A stretch of DNA of 64,000 nt from Rhodobacteraceae bacterium SB2. GTDB taxonomy: Bacteria > Pseudomonadota > Alphaproteobacteria > Rhodobacterales > Rhodobacteraceae. The notes beneath the pieces are model-generated. The model did not search any database, was not told the DNA's origin, and saw only the letters and a program-made list of their open reading frames with translations. This document shows positions 55,035 to 63,761 of the stretch, piece by piece. Numbering within the stretch: position 1 is the first letter of the stretch; every line of letters begins with the position of its first letter. The DNA is taken from the NCBI GenBank assembly GCA_001642945.1, contig LGRT01000014.1, positions 124,001-188,000 on the forward strand, written 5' to 3'. Both the position numbers and the translations under genes were made by a program.

Positions 55035-55805
55035 ATGATGGATTTGATTTTAAGCAATATGTCTCAGTGGCATTGGATCGTTGCGATTGGTGTGGGGTGC
55101 TGCGCGGGGTTCATCAAGGGTGTGGTTGGATTTGCCATGCCGATGGTGTTCATCGCGGGGCTCAGCTTAATTGTGCCACCAGAATTGGCTTTGGCAGGGC
55201 TTATCCTGCCAACCGTAATCACCAATATCTGGCAGGCCTTTGCACAGGGCCGCGCCGCAGCCTGGCAATCCGTTAAACGCTTTCGGCTTTTTTTGATCAC
55301 TGGGTTGGTGTGCGTTTTGATCAGTGCTCAGCTGGCCTCGGTGCTTCCAGATATATTGTTTTTGGGCAGTTTGGGTGGGCTGATCGTATGTTTTTCGCTT
55401 TTGCAACTATGTGGCCTTGGTTTGCCCGTGATGCGCGCGGGGCCTAAGGCCAGCATCATCTTTGGCAGTATCGCGGGACTTTTGGGTGGCGTTTCGGGCA
55501 TTTGGGGGCCGCCAATTGTGGCGTATTTGACCGCTTTGAATACAAATAAAATCGAACAAATACGGGTGCAAGGCGTGATTTACGGATTGGGCGCTGTGGC
55601 CTTGGTGGTGGCGCATATAGGATCGGGTATATTGACCCTCGCAACGGCGCAGTTTTCGGCGCTTCTTGTCCTGCCCGCGGCGCTTGGGATGTGGCTTGGG
55701 GTGCAGATTCAAACGCGCATCGATCAAAAGCTGTTTCGGCGGGTCACTTTGCTGGTTTTGCTTGTGATGGGCTTGGTCTTGCTGCGCCGCGCCGCGTTTG
55801 CCTAG
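55035..55805 (+). CDS. TauE/SafE-family membrane exporter
   Basis: 256 residues with about eight hydrophobic spans in two repeats: GVGCCAGFIKGVVGFAMPMV near the start and GSIAGLLGGVSGIWGPPIVA in the second half, the family's glycine-rich motifs. Members move sulfite, sulfoacetate or related anions, but substrates are rarely known. Its TAG stop overlaps the stop of the convergent RNase T2 gene at a CTAG. Confidence 0.87.
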   Translation: MMDLILSNMSQWHWIVAIGVGCCAGFIKGVVGFAMPMVFIAGLSLIVPPELALAGLILPTVITNIWQAFAQGRAAAWQSVKRFRLFLITGLVCVLISAQLASVLPDILFLGSLGGLIVCFSLLQLCGLGLPVMRAGPKASIIFGSIAGLLGGVSGIWGPPIVAYLTALNTNKIEQIRVQGVIYGLGAVALVVAHIGSGILTLATAQFSALLVLPAALGMWLGVQIQTRIDQKLFRRVTLLVLLVMGLVLLRRAAFA

Positions 55806-56434
55806 GGCGGCGTTGGCGCGCTGATATAAGGATCAGAGCAGCCGCGTAAAACATCCCGTCCACAGCGACGCGGGGAGAGTTGTTTATCCAAACAGATCCG
55901 CAGCTCATGCAATAACCCTTTTCGACAGGTCACCACCAGATTATTGGGTTGCAATTGGAGATTATCGCGCAGAACGCTGTCTATCAGACTGGTCGGTGCA
56001 AAACGCTGCTCGGAAAGCGGCAGGGTCAGCTGGTCTGGTTTTCGAATTGCCTCAAACGCGGCGCGCGAGGCCTGAAAATAATCATCCGCAGCAAGGTTCG
56101 CGCAGGTGCCATGCTTGCGCCAAGCGTGCAGCGCCAAGCCTTCGCTGCCCATAATATGGCGCATGGTTTTGAGCTGTTTGGGCGTTGGCGCGGGCTGCGT
56201 CGTTTTACAAAATTTTGGCCAGCCATTCTCGTATTGTGGCCAGAGCCCGTGCAAAATCTACGCGAGGTCACGCGTGGCATCGCATTGTTCAGCACCGCGC
56301 TTGAGCCCGGTTAACTGGCACCAACTGGGCGACCAGCTGAGCGATAACACGTAATAATCAGACATCTGCGCTTTTGCGCTATGGCCCGTAAAGACCCAAA
56401 GCCCGACACATATGATCTGTATAAACTTCTGCAT
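55802..56434 (-). pseudogene. Ribonuclease T2 family protein, interrupted by in-frame TAG
   Basis: Read from ATG 56434 (AAAAGAGG site upstream), the frame encodes a signal peptide (MQKFIQIICVGLWVFTGHSA), then YYVLSLSWSPSWCQL and CDATRDLA, and meets TAG at 56258-56260. The same frame resumes immediately with ILHGLWPQYENGWPKF, the first active-site block of RNase T2, and runs to 55802 with the second block HAWRKHGTC. About 210 codons in all, the right size for a secreted T2 RNase. In the second block alanine stands where many T2 enzymes have glutamate. Stop-codon readthrough or a base-call error would be the alternatives to decay. A shorter product starting at TTG 56254 would lack the signal peptide. 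Confidence 0.82.
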
Positions 56435-56574
56435 GGCCTCTTTTCTTTTCGATATGCCTTATATATAGCATCAGTAAGTTCCCCGACACCGGAAGCCCGC
56501 CTTATGCAAGGCAGCCTGACTTTCAGGCACCGGGAGAGGTTTACGTGACGCCAGATGTAGCAAGGAGTAACCCT

Positions 56575-57321
56575 ATGTCAAAACCAATTATGGCCCGTGC
56601 GACCGCGGTTTGGCTGGTCGATAATACCACGCTGACGTTCAAGCAGATCGCAGATTTTGTTCAAATGCACGAACTCGAAGTGCAAGGCATTGCAGATGGT
56701 GATGTGGCCACTGGGGTGAAAGGATTTGATCCGGTTGCGAATAATCAGCTTGAGCAATCTGAGATTACGGCGGCCGAGGCTGATCCTTTGCATAAGTTGA
56801 AGCTGAAATTCAACGCCGCCGCGCAAGGGGAAGAAAAACGCCGCGGCCCACGCTACACGCCGCTCTCCAAACGCCAAGACAGACCGGCGTCAATCCTGTG
56901 GTTGGTGAAATTCCACCCCGAATTATCCGATGGGCAAATTGGTAAGCTGGTGGGCACAACCAAACCCACGATTCAAGCCATCCGTGAACGCACGCATTGG
57001 AATATCTCAAACATCCAGCCGATTGATCCGGTTGCGCTGGGCCTGTGCAAACAATCTGAACTTGATGCGATTGTTCAAAAAGCAGCTGCGAAAAAGGCCG
57101 CCGATGGTCCCGTTATGGACGATGATGAGCGTCGTAAGTTGGTGAGCACTGAGCAATCTTTGTCAATGCCGGCAGAACCAAAAATCCCGGCTGCGATTGA
57201 AGGGTTAGAATCCTTTTCGCTGCGCGAAGATGAGCCTGCTGACACTTCAGAAGATGACTTTTTGGATGCGGATAGCTTTTTCAATTTGCCCGAGGGCGAT
57301 CAGCCAGAACTGGACGATTGA
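56575..57321 (+). CDS. DUF1013 protein, cell-cycle regulator TrcR type
   Basis: 248 residues, recognised by MSKPIMARATAVWLVDNTTL, TFKQIADFVQMHELEVQGIA and ASILWLVKFHPELSDGQIGK followed by TKPTIQAIRERTHWN. The middle segment looks like a helix-turn-helix, and the C-terminus is acidic (DTSEDDFLDADSF). The family is confined to alphaproteobacteria and is linked to cell-cycle transcription (TrcR, from memory). ATG 56575 follows AAGGAGTAACCCT. Confidence 0.87.
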   Translation: MSKPIMARATAVWLVDNTTLTFKQIADFVQMHELEVQGIADGDVATGVKGFDPVANNQLEQSEITAAEADPLHKLKLKFNAAAQGEEKRRGPRYTPLSKRQDRPASILWLVKFHPELSDGQIGKLVGTTKPTIQAIRERTHWNISNIQPIDPVALGLCKQSELDAIVQKAAAKKAADGPVMDDDERRKLVSTEQSLSMPAEPKIPAAIEGLESFSLREDEPADTSEDDFLDADSFFNLPEGDQPELDD

Positions 57322-57380
57322 TCTTTTTTTGCTGCGCGCATTCGGCCCAAGCCGCCGGATGCCGCTGCAAGGCTGTTGAA

Positions 57381-57974
57381 TCAGACCGCTTTGCGGGCCT
57401 TTAAAGCGGCGGTGATGGTGCCGTCATCTAAATAATCCAACTCACCGCCTATGGGCACGCCTTGCGCCAACGTGGTGACTTTGGTGCGGCTTTCCAATTG
57501 ATCTGCTAGATAATGCGCGGTGGTTTGCCCCTCGATGGTGGCGTTCAGCGCCAAGATCACTTCGGTGATATTTTCACTGCTAACGCGATCAATAAGTTTA
57601 GGGATCCGCAATTCATCGGGCCCGATCGCATCCAGCGCCGAGAGGCATCCGCCCAAAACGTGGTAGCGGCCTTTGAAAACCTGCGCCCGCTCCATCGCCC
57701 AGAGATCGGCGACATCCTCCACCACGCAAAGTTCCCCCGTGGCGCGCCGCTCGTTGCGACAAATATCGCAAATATCTTCGGTCCCAATATTGCCGCAGTT
57801 CAGACATTCCTGCGCGGTTACCGCAACCGTTTGCATCAAATCGGCAAGCGGGGTTAGCAATAAGGCGCGCTTGCGGATCAAATGCAAAACCGCGCGGCGG
57901 GCAGAGCGCGGGCCCAGGCCGGGCAGTTTCGCCATGAGCTCTATCAAAGCATCAATATCTTTGGTTTTGCTCAT
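57381..57974 (-). CDS. recR: Recombination protein RecR
   Basis: 197 residues: N-terminal helix-hairpin-helix ([20 protein letters not shown]), a four-cysteine zinc finger ([16 protein letters not shown]), and a Toprim domain ([15 protein letters not shown]). RecR works with RecO/RecF to load RecA at single-strand gaps. It lies downstream of ybaB (51 nt), the classic dnaX-ybaB-recR order, here interrupted by an acyl-CoA ligase gene between ybaB and dnaX. Confidence 0.95.
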   Translation of the reverse strand: MSKTKDIDALIELMAKLPGLGPRSARRAVLHLIRKRALLLTPLADLMQTVAVTAQECLNCGNIGTEDICDICRNERRATGELCVVEDVADLWAMERAQVFKGRYHVLGGCLSALDAIGPDELRIPKLIDRVSSENITEVILALNATIEGQTTAHYLADQLESRTKVTTLAQGVPIGGELDYLDDGTITAALKARKAV

Positions 57975-58025
57975 CGCAAGCGCTTACCCGTTTTTTGATA
58001 TGGTCTGAAAATCTATGGCGCCCTT

Positions 58026-58370
58026 TTAAAACGGCAGGTTCATCCCAGGGGGTAAGCCAAGGCCTTCGGTCATTTTGCCCATTTCATCTTTGGCGCGCTC
58101 AGCCGCTTTTTGCTGGGCATCTTTGATCGCCGCCAGAATCAGGTCTTCAACAACTTCTTTATCATCACCCGAAAATATAGATTTATCGATATCCAAACCG
58201 GTCAAATCGCCCTTTGCCGTGCAGCTGGCTTTTACCAAGCCCGCGCCGGCTTCACCGGTGACGATAATGTTGTGCATATCCTCTTGCATTTGGGCCATTT
58301 TGCCCTGCATTTCGGTTGCAGCCTTCATCATTTTGGCCATATCGCCCATGCCGCCTAAGCCTTTGAACAT
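58026..58370 (-). CDS. YbaB/EbfC nucleoid-associated protein
   Basis: 114 residues, methionine-rich start (MFKGLGGMGDMAKMMKAATE), then a helical hairpin and the beta core with EVVEDLILAAIKDAQQKA, typical of YbaB/EbfC DNA-binding proteins. It forms a unit with recR. Confidence 0.93.
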   Translation of the reverse strand: MFKGLGGMGDMAKMMKAATEMQGKMAQMQEDMHNIIVTGEAGAGLVKASCTAKGDLTGLDIDKSIFSGDDKEVVEDLILAAIKDAQQKAAERAKDEMGKMTEGLGLPPGMNLPF

Positions 58371-58551
58371 GTTCTATCCCCTTTGTCTTCGATGCTCTTT
58401 CCTACGCAGTGTTACGCCCAAAAACAAGCGTTTTGACGGGGCGGCTATCCGCGCTGATCGCCAATCTGCGCTGCAGGTGATTTACAAACCATGCTTGCAG
58501 GATTTAACTTTAGCCCATGGATGAGCGCTGCCGCGCAGAAAGAAGAGGGAT

Positions 58552-60099
58552 ATGCAGGGCCAAGAGCCAATATTGACGGGAATTGATCCCACTCTGGCCG
58601 TTCAGGCGGCGGGTTTGACGTTGAGCGCCTTGATTGAGGTGCAAACCCGCTTGCGCCCGGATCATCTGGCCGTGAAGGATGCCATCACGGGCTATAGCTA
58701 TCGCCAGCTTGATCAACGCAGCAATCGCATGGCGCATTATTTTACAGCGCGCGGCGTTGCACGTGGAGACCGTATTGCGATTTTATCAGAAAACCGGATT
58801 GAATATATTGAAGTGTTTCTGGCGGCTGCTAAAATTGGCGCCATCGTGGCCTGTCAGAATTGGCGTTTGACGCATGACGAGCTGCGCCATTGCCTGAGCT
58901 TGGTTGAACCACGAATTCTGCTGGCCTCGCCGCGCAATCAGGCGCAGGCAGAAAGCTTGGCCGATATCGCGCCGGTTCAAATGATCGATGATGTCTGGGT
59001 TGAAGCTCTGATGGGCTATTCCAGCAGCGCTGTGCCGGAACGTGCCACGCCAGAAGACGGCATCGTCATTCTTTACACAAGCGGCACCACCGGCCTGCCG
59101 AAAGGCGCCTTGATCAGCCATCGGGCGGAAATCGCGCGGGCCGCGACGCAAATGCTGGATATGCCAGCCGATCCTGAGGATGCGTTTATTGCTTGGGCGC
59201 CTTTGTTCCACATGGTCTCAACGGATACGGTGTTTAAAACCTTGATACTTGGAGGAACCGTTATCGTGGTGGACGGGTTTCAACCGGATCAGCTTGTAGA
59301 TTTGATCGCCACCGAAAGCCTGGGGCGGTTGACTTTGATGCCCGGAATGATTGCGCCGCTTCTTGCGGCGATGCGGGCCAAAGAGGCCCGAGTAAAATCT
59401 GTAAAATGGGTTGGCGTTATGGCGGATTTGGTGCCGCTGGATCAAATTGCCGAAGTCACAACGCTTTTTCAGGCGCCTTATCTGAACACATTTGGTGCCA
59501 CCGAAACCGGCTTTGCCCCTGCATCCGCAGGCCATATTGGGATTGGTGACATTGCGACCAGCTTGGACAAACAACAAAGCGCGCTCTGCCAAATCAAATT
59601 GGTTGATGCGCAAGATCAGGAGGTACCCGAAGGAGAGACCGGAGAATTGGCGATTCGCAGCCCGGCATTGTTCAGTGGCTATTGGAACAACCCCAAAGCC
59701 AATGCTGAGGATTTCCGAAATGGTTGGTTTCATATGGGGGATATGTTCAAGCGCGGCTCAGATGGAGGCTTACGCTTTGTAGATCGTCGTAAATATCTGA
59801 TCAAATCAGGCGGAGAAAATATTTACCCGGCCGAAATCGAACGGCTTATTTTGGCAGATCCGCGGGTTTTAGAGGCTGCGGTTGTGCGTCAGAAACACCA
59901 CCATTGGGGAGAAGTTCCCATTGCCTTTATTGCCCGCAAAGATGCCAGTTTGAGCGAGGCAGATATTTTGGTGCATTTGTGCACAGCGCTTGCGCGCTAC
60001 AAGCTGCCCAAAGCCTTTCATTTTATCGCCGAATTCGAGTTTCCCCGCAGCACCACCGGCAAGATAATGCGCCATATATTAGAGCAGCGTCTTGGATGA
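58552..60099 (+). CDS. AMP-dependent acyl-CoA ligase
   Basis: 515-residue adenylate-forming ligase of the medium-chain/aryl type. The phosphate loop is VILYTSGTTGLPKGALISHR (~residues 173-192), the TFGATETG motif and GDMFKRGSDGGLRFVDRRKY hinge follow, and the C-terminal lysine motif is PRSTTGKIMRH. The substrate is unknown. It sits on the plus strand between dnaX and ybaB-recR, genes that are usually contiguous, so it was probably inserted there. The start codon follows AGAAAGAAGAGGGAT. Confidence 0.87.
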   Translation: MQGQEPILTGIDPTLAVQAAGLTLSALIEVQTRLRPDHLAVKDAITGYSYRQLDQRSNRMAHYFTARGVARGDRIAILSENRIEYIEVFLAAAKIGAIVACQNWRLTHDELRHCLSLVEPRILLASPRNQAQAESLADIAPVQMIDDVWVEALMGYSSSAVPERATPEDGIVILYTSGTTGLPKGALISHRAEIARAATQMLDMPADPEDAFIAWAPLFHMVSTDTVFKTLILGGTVIVVDGFQPDQLVDLIATESLGRLTLMPGMIAPLLAAMRAKEARVKSVKWVGVMADLVPLDQIAEVTTLFQAPYLNTFGATETGFAPASAGHIGIGDIATSLDKQQSALCQIKLVDAQDQEVPEGETGELAIRSPALFSGYWNNPKANAEDFRNGWFHMGDMFKRGSDGGLRFVDRRKYLIKSGGENIYPAEIERLILADPRVLEAAVVRQKHHHWGEVPIAFIARKDASLSEADILVHLCTALARYKLPKAFHFIAEFEFPRSTTGKIMRHILEQRLG

Positions 60100-60164
60100 C
60101 GCCTCCAACGCTTTTTCAGCCTATCAGAACGGAGCTAAAACCCTGTGACAGAAAGCGGTCCACC

Positions 60165-61988
60165 TTATTCTTCGAACGGATCCCATTCGTCTTCGACGGG
60201 CTGCAGCGCGTCGGTCTCGGCCTCCGCAGCCAAATCTTCAGGGGTGCGGATTTCTATGATCTGCGCCTTTGGAAAGCTGTCAAACACCGCTTTTACAAGC
60301 GGATGGCTTAAGGCTTTTGCCTTCAGCGCCTCTTCTGCACTGCTGCGCATTCGCGCTATGGTCTGGGCACCGCCATCATTTACCAAGCTCACCGCCCAGC
60401 GCTGGCCCGTCCATAATTGCAGCCGGCTGCCTAGGCGTTGGGCAAGATCGGCGGGCGCATCAGCGGTGGGAACGAATTCAATCCGCCCCGGCTGATACCG
60501 CGCCAGCTGTACGCAACTTTCCACTTCGACCAAAAGCCGAACATCGCGCTGCGCGCGTATCAGATCTATAATATGATCGAAACTGGGGTAGGCGGCCAGC
60601 ATCTGTTGCGTGTTAAGGGCCAAAGCCTGTTCAGCGCCGCCCAGTACCGCGCTTGGGGTCGAGATATTTTGATTGCCGCTGGGGCTTTGCGCGGATGGCG
60701 TCGGGGATGCAGTGGCAATCGCGCCCGGTTTGTCGGTTAAAGCGGTTGCTGCGCTTAGCCCAGCACCAGAGCCCGAACTGCCGCCCGAACTGCTGGCTAA
60801 ACCCGCCCCTGCGGGAGGGGGTGGTATGTCTTTTAATTTTCGCACCAACTCTTCGGGGCTGGGAAGATCTGCCACATGGGTAAGCCGGATCACCGCCATT
60901 TCGGCCGCCATCATCGCGTTTGGTGCTTGTGACACTTCTTCGATACTGGTCAGCAACATTTGCCACATGCGGGTCAGGGCGCGCATTGGCAAGGCCTTGG
61001 CCAAGCTCAATCCGCGCATCTGCTCGTCAGGAGAAACGGTTGGATCCTCTCCCGCATCTGGGGTAATTTTAACAACCGAAACCCAATGGGTAACTTCGGC
61101 CAAATCGCGCATCACGGCCAAAGGATTTGCGCCATCGGCATATTGCCCGCCCAGTTCGCTCAGCGCAGAGGCGGCATCGCCGCGCATAATCATTTCGAAC
61201 AGATCCATCACCCGGCCGCGATCTGCCAGTCCCAACATTGCGCGCACTTGCTCGGCCGAGGTTTCTCCAGCGCCATGGCTGATCGCCTGATCCAAAAGCG
61301 ATGTGGCATCCCGGGCTGAGCCTTCGGCGGCGCGCGTGATGAGGGCTAGGGCATCGGCAGCAATTTCTGCCTGCTCCGCCGCGGCAATTTTTTTCAAAAG
61401 CGCGATCATCACATCTGGCTCGATCCGACGCAGGTCAAACCGCTGGCAGCGCGACAATACCGTGACCGGCACTTTGCGAATTTCGGTTGTGGCAAAGATA
61501 AATTTCACATGCTCGGGGGGTTCTTCCAGCGTCTTCAGCAGCGCATTGAACGCATTGGTCGACAGCATATGAACTTCATCGATGATATAGATCTTATAGC
61601 GCGCGCTGGCGGCGCGATACTGCACGCTTTCGATGATTTCTCGTATATCATCAACGCCGGTCCGGCTGGCCGCATCCATTTCCAGCACATCCACATGGCG
61701 GCCTTCCATAATCGCCACACAATGCTCGCATGTTCCGCAGGGCTCGGTGGTGGGCCCGCCGCTGCCATCGGCGCCAATGCAATTCATACCCTTGGCAATG
61801 ATCCGCGCGGTGGTTGTTTTGCCCGTGCCACGAATTCCTGTCATCACGAAAGCTTGCGCGATCCGATCTGCCTCAAAGGCGTTGCGCAACGTGCGCACCA
61901 TCGCCTCTTGGCCAACAAGATCGGTAAAGGTTTCTGGCCGGTATTTGCGGGCCAGAACTTGATAGCCTTGGGTCGGGGTTTCGCTCAT
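60165..61988 (-). CDS. dnaX: DNA polymerase III subunit gamma/tau
   Basis: 607 residues, clamp-loader ATPase. It starts ARKYRPETFTDLVGQEAMVR, Walker A is GIRGTGKTTTARI, the zinc module has CGTCEHC, and Walker B IIDEVHMLSTNAFNALLKTL. The sensor TTEIRKVPVTVLSRCQRFDL is intact. A Gly/Ser/Pro-rich linker (~residues 393-440) precedes the tau C-terminal domain, which ends DALQPVEDEWDPFEE, the alphaproteobacterial tail. No A/G-rich slippery heptamer was noticed, so only the full-length form is called. Confidence 0.95.
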   Translation of the reverse strand: MSETPTQGYQVLARKYRPETFTDLVGQEAMVRTLRNAFEADRIAQAFVMTGIRGTGKTTTARIIAKGMNCIGADGSGGPTTEPCGTCEHCVAIMEGRHVDVLEMDAASRTGVDDIREIIESVQYRAASARYKIYIIDEVHMLSTNAFNALLKTLEEPPEHVKFIFATTEIRKVPVTVLSRCQRFDLRRIEPDVMIALLKKIAAAEQAEIAADALALITRAAEGSARDATSLLDQAISHGAGETSAEQVRAMLGLADRGRVMDLFEMIMRGDAASALSELGGQYADGANPLAVMRDLAEVTHWVSVVKITPDAGEDPTVSPDEQMRGLSLAKALPMRALTRMWQMLLTSIEEVSQAPNAMMAAEMAVIRLTHVADLPSPEELVRKLKDIPPPPAGAGLASSSGGSSGSGAGLSAATALTDKPGAIATASPTPSAQSPSGNQNISTPSAVLGGAEQALALNTQQMLAAYPSFDHIIDLIRAQRDVRLLVEVESCVQLARYQPGRIEFVPTADAPADLAQRLGSRLQLWTGQRWAVSLVNDGGAQTIARMRSSAEEALKAKALSHPLVKAVFDSFPKAQIIEIRTPEDLAAEAETDALQPVEDEWDPFEE

Positions 61989-62087
61989 GCTGGGTCTCGG
62001 TTATACTCTTATCCTATACGCTAAGCTGTTGTGAGGCGAAGGTCTAGGGGCTGCAGAGACGGCTGATCGAAAAAGGGAGGCCTGCGC

Positions 62088-62573
62088 GTGTTTTCAATTT
62101 TTGACGTTGCGATTGGCAATGCGGCGCTGGCCCTATGCCCGCTTCCGGGGCGGTTTTCGCCCTATCTGAATGATTTTGCGGCGATTCTGGCTTGGCGCCC
62201 AGATTTGGTGCTGAGCCTGACGGAGCGCTCTGAAATGAAACCCGTGGGCGCTGCAGATTTTCCGGCAGATTTAAAGGCCCAAGGCATCCAGTGCTGCCAT
62301 TTTCCAATTTTAGATTATCAAACGCCAAAGCCGGAAAATGCCAAGCGATGGCAATCGGTTGAGGCAAAGGCAGGTCGTGTGCTTGGCCAAGGGGGGCGGG
62401 TTTTGGTGCATTGCTTCGGTGGCTGCGGTCGCTCGGGGATGGTCGCTTTGCGGCTTATGCGCCGGACGGGTCTATCCGCTGATGTGGCGTTGTTTCATCT
62501 GCGCGCTATTCGGCCCTGTGCCATCGAAACGCCCGAGCAAGAGCGTTGGGCGCGCGTCGCCTTTGAAGAGTGA
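62088..62573 (+). CDS. Dual-specificity/tyrosine phosphatase-like protein
   Basis: 161 residues with the cysteine-phosphatase loop VLVHCFGGCGRSGM (CX5R, nt ~62404-62445) and an upstream DYQTPKPENAKRW region where the general acid would lie. This is the small DSP/PTP fold found in many Rhodobacteraceae. Substrate unknown. The gene is followed 8 nt later by the 3' end of the SRP RNA on the opposite strand. Confidence 0.85.
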   Translation: MFSIFDVAIGNAALALCPLPGRFSPYLNDFAAILAWRPDLVLSLTERSEMKPVGAADFPADLKAQGIQCCHFPILDYQTPKPENAKRWQSVEAKAGRVLGQGGRVLVHCFGGCGRSGMVALRLMRRTGLSADVALFHLRAIRPCAIETPEQERWARVAFEE

Positions 62574-62580
62574 GAAAAAA

Positions 62581-62678
62581 GTGAGAGGCTGGACAACGAC
62601 CCAAGCGGGGCTCGTTACGGCTGCTTCCTTCCGGATCTGACCGGGTTGGCGAGGTGCCTGCCCGCGCCAACCTCTCAC
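62581..62678 (-). ncRNA. ffs: Signal recognition particle RNA, small bacterial type
   Basis: On the minus strand the 98-nt unit begins GTGAGAGG and ends CCTCTCAC, closing a long hairpin. The universally conserved SRP core GGTCAGATCCGGAAGGAAG and CAGCC follows at the expected place (plus-strand 62619-62642). A run of six T follows the terminal stem (62580-62575), acting as terminator. It guides the Ffh protein to signal sequences. Confidence 0.93.
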
Positions 62679-62683
62679 CTGCT

Positions 62684-62712
62684 CTCTTAGGGGGTTTTAA
62701 AAAAAACTGCAA
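62684..62712 (-). promoter_or_regulatory. Promoter of the SRP RNA gene
   Basis: On the minus strand TTGCAG, 17-bp spacer, TAAGAG, ending 5 bp before the RNA's first base. The position matches a transcription start at the GTGAGAGG end. Confidence 0.65.
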
Positions 62713-62786
62713 CCTCCCCGCGCGGGTGATTGCTCTGCCTTGATCATCATGTCATCAGGGCGCTTAAGGCAAAGAGAGGGCAAAGA

Positions 62787-63737
62787 ATGAAACTGGCAGA
62801 AACCGTGACATTTGGAGGGTCGGCCCTTGATCGTGCAGCAGAGTTGCGGGGCAGCGCACAGGGCCAACCGCAAGCTGGCGATCAGGTCATTCTTTTATGG
62901 CGGGGTAAAATTCTGGTTGATAAGGCCGCAGAAACGCCCCTAGTGCGATTGCGCCTGCCGCAGCCTTTAACGGTGGGGGCGCCTTGGGTTTTTTTGGGCC
63001 AAGAGGCGGGGCAGCGTATCTTTGCCTTTGATATTTCCAGTTGGTCGCCAAACGATCAGGACCTTCCGCCAGAGGGTGCTTTTAACGATCCGTCAGAGCA
63101 ATATCATCCAGAGTTGGCAAAAGGGCTGCGATTTTGCGAATTGCGCTCGTATATGACAGCCTTGTCGCCGCGCGATGCAGAATTATCCGCAACCGCAAAG
63201 GCGATGTTCCATTGGCACGCATCGCATAGGTTTTGTGCCCGTTGCGGGGCGGCCAGCGATAGCGCACAATCGGGCTGGCAGCGGGTGTGCCCGCGCTGTT
63301 CGGCGAGCCATTTCCCGCGCACGGATCCTGTTGTGATCATGCTGATCACTTCTGGACAAAACGTCCTTTTGGGGCGCTCTCCGCATTGGCCCGAGGGGAT
63401 GTATTCGCTTTTGGCGGGGTTTGTGGAACCTGGAGAAACCATCGAAGCGGCGGTGCGGCGCGAAGTTTTGGAAGAATCGGGCATCCGAGTGGGGTCGGTA
63501 AACTATTTGGCATCACAGCCTTGGGCCTTCCCAAATTCGCTCATGTTTGGCTGCCATGGCGAGGCGCTCAACACAGATATCACCATAGATCCCGACGAAT
63601 TGCAGGATGCGCTTTGGATCAGCAAGGCCGAGCTGAATGATATCGTAGCGGGGATCCGCACCGATATTCTGCCCGCCCGGGCTGGATCTATCGCGCATTT
63701 TCTTTTACAGCGTTGGCTTGCAGATCGTTTAGACTAA
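62787..63737 (+). CDS. nudC: NAD(+) diphosphatase / NAD-cap hydrolase NudC
   Basis: 316 residues. The N-terminal domain is followed by a zinc ribbon (CARCGAAS...VCPRC, ~residues 151-175) and a Nudix domain with GFVEPGETIEAAVRREVLEE. The NudC-specific SQPWAFPNSLMFG motif (~residues 246-258) is present. It cleaves NAD(H) and removes NAD caps from RNA. ATG 62787 fits the family; the frame extends to 62730 without support. Confidence 0.94.
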   Translation: MKLAETVTFGGSALDRAAELRGSAQGQPQAGDQVILLWRGKILVDKAAETPLVRLRLPQPLTVGAPWVFLGQEAGQRIFAFDISSWSPNDQDLPPEGAFNDPSEQYHPELAKGLRFCELRSYMTALSPRDAELSATAKAMFHWHASHRFCARCGAASDSAQSGWQRVCPRCSASHFPRTDPVVIMLITSGQNVLLGRSPHWPEGMYSLLAGFVEPGETIEAAVRREVLEESGIRVGSVNYLASQPWAFPNSLMFGCHGEALNTDITIDPDELQDALWISKAELNDIVAGIRTDILPARAGSIAHFLLQRWLADRLD

Positions 63738-63761
63738 CTTCATTTTAATCATCATAGGCCG

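Noticed and set aside
60165-61988. Programmed frameshift in dnaX producing a short gamma form
   Set aside because: I did not find an A-rich slippery heptamer with a downstream stem in the linker region, so only the full-length product is called.
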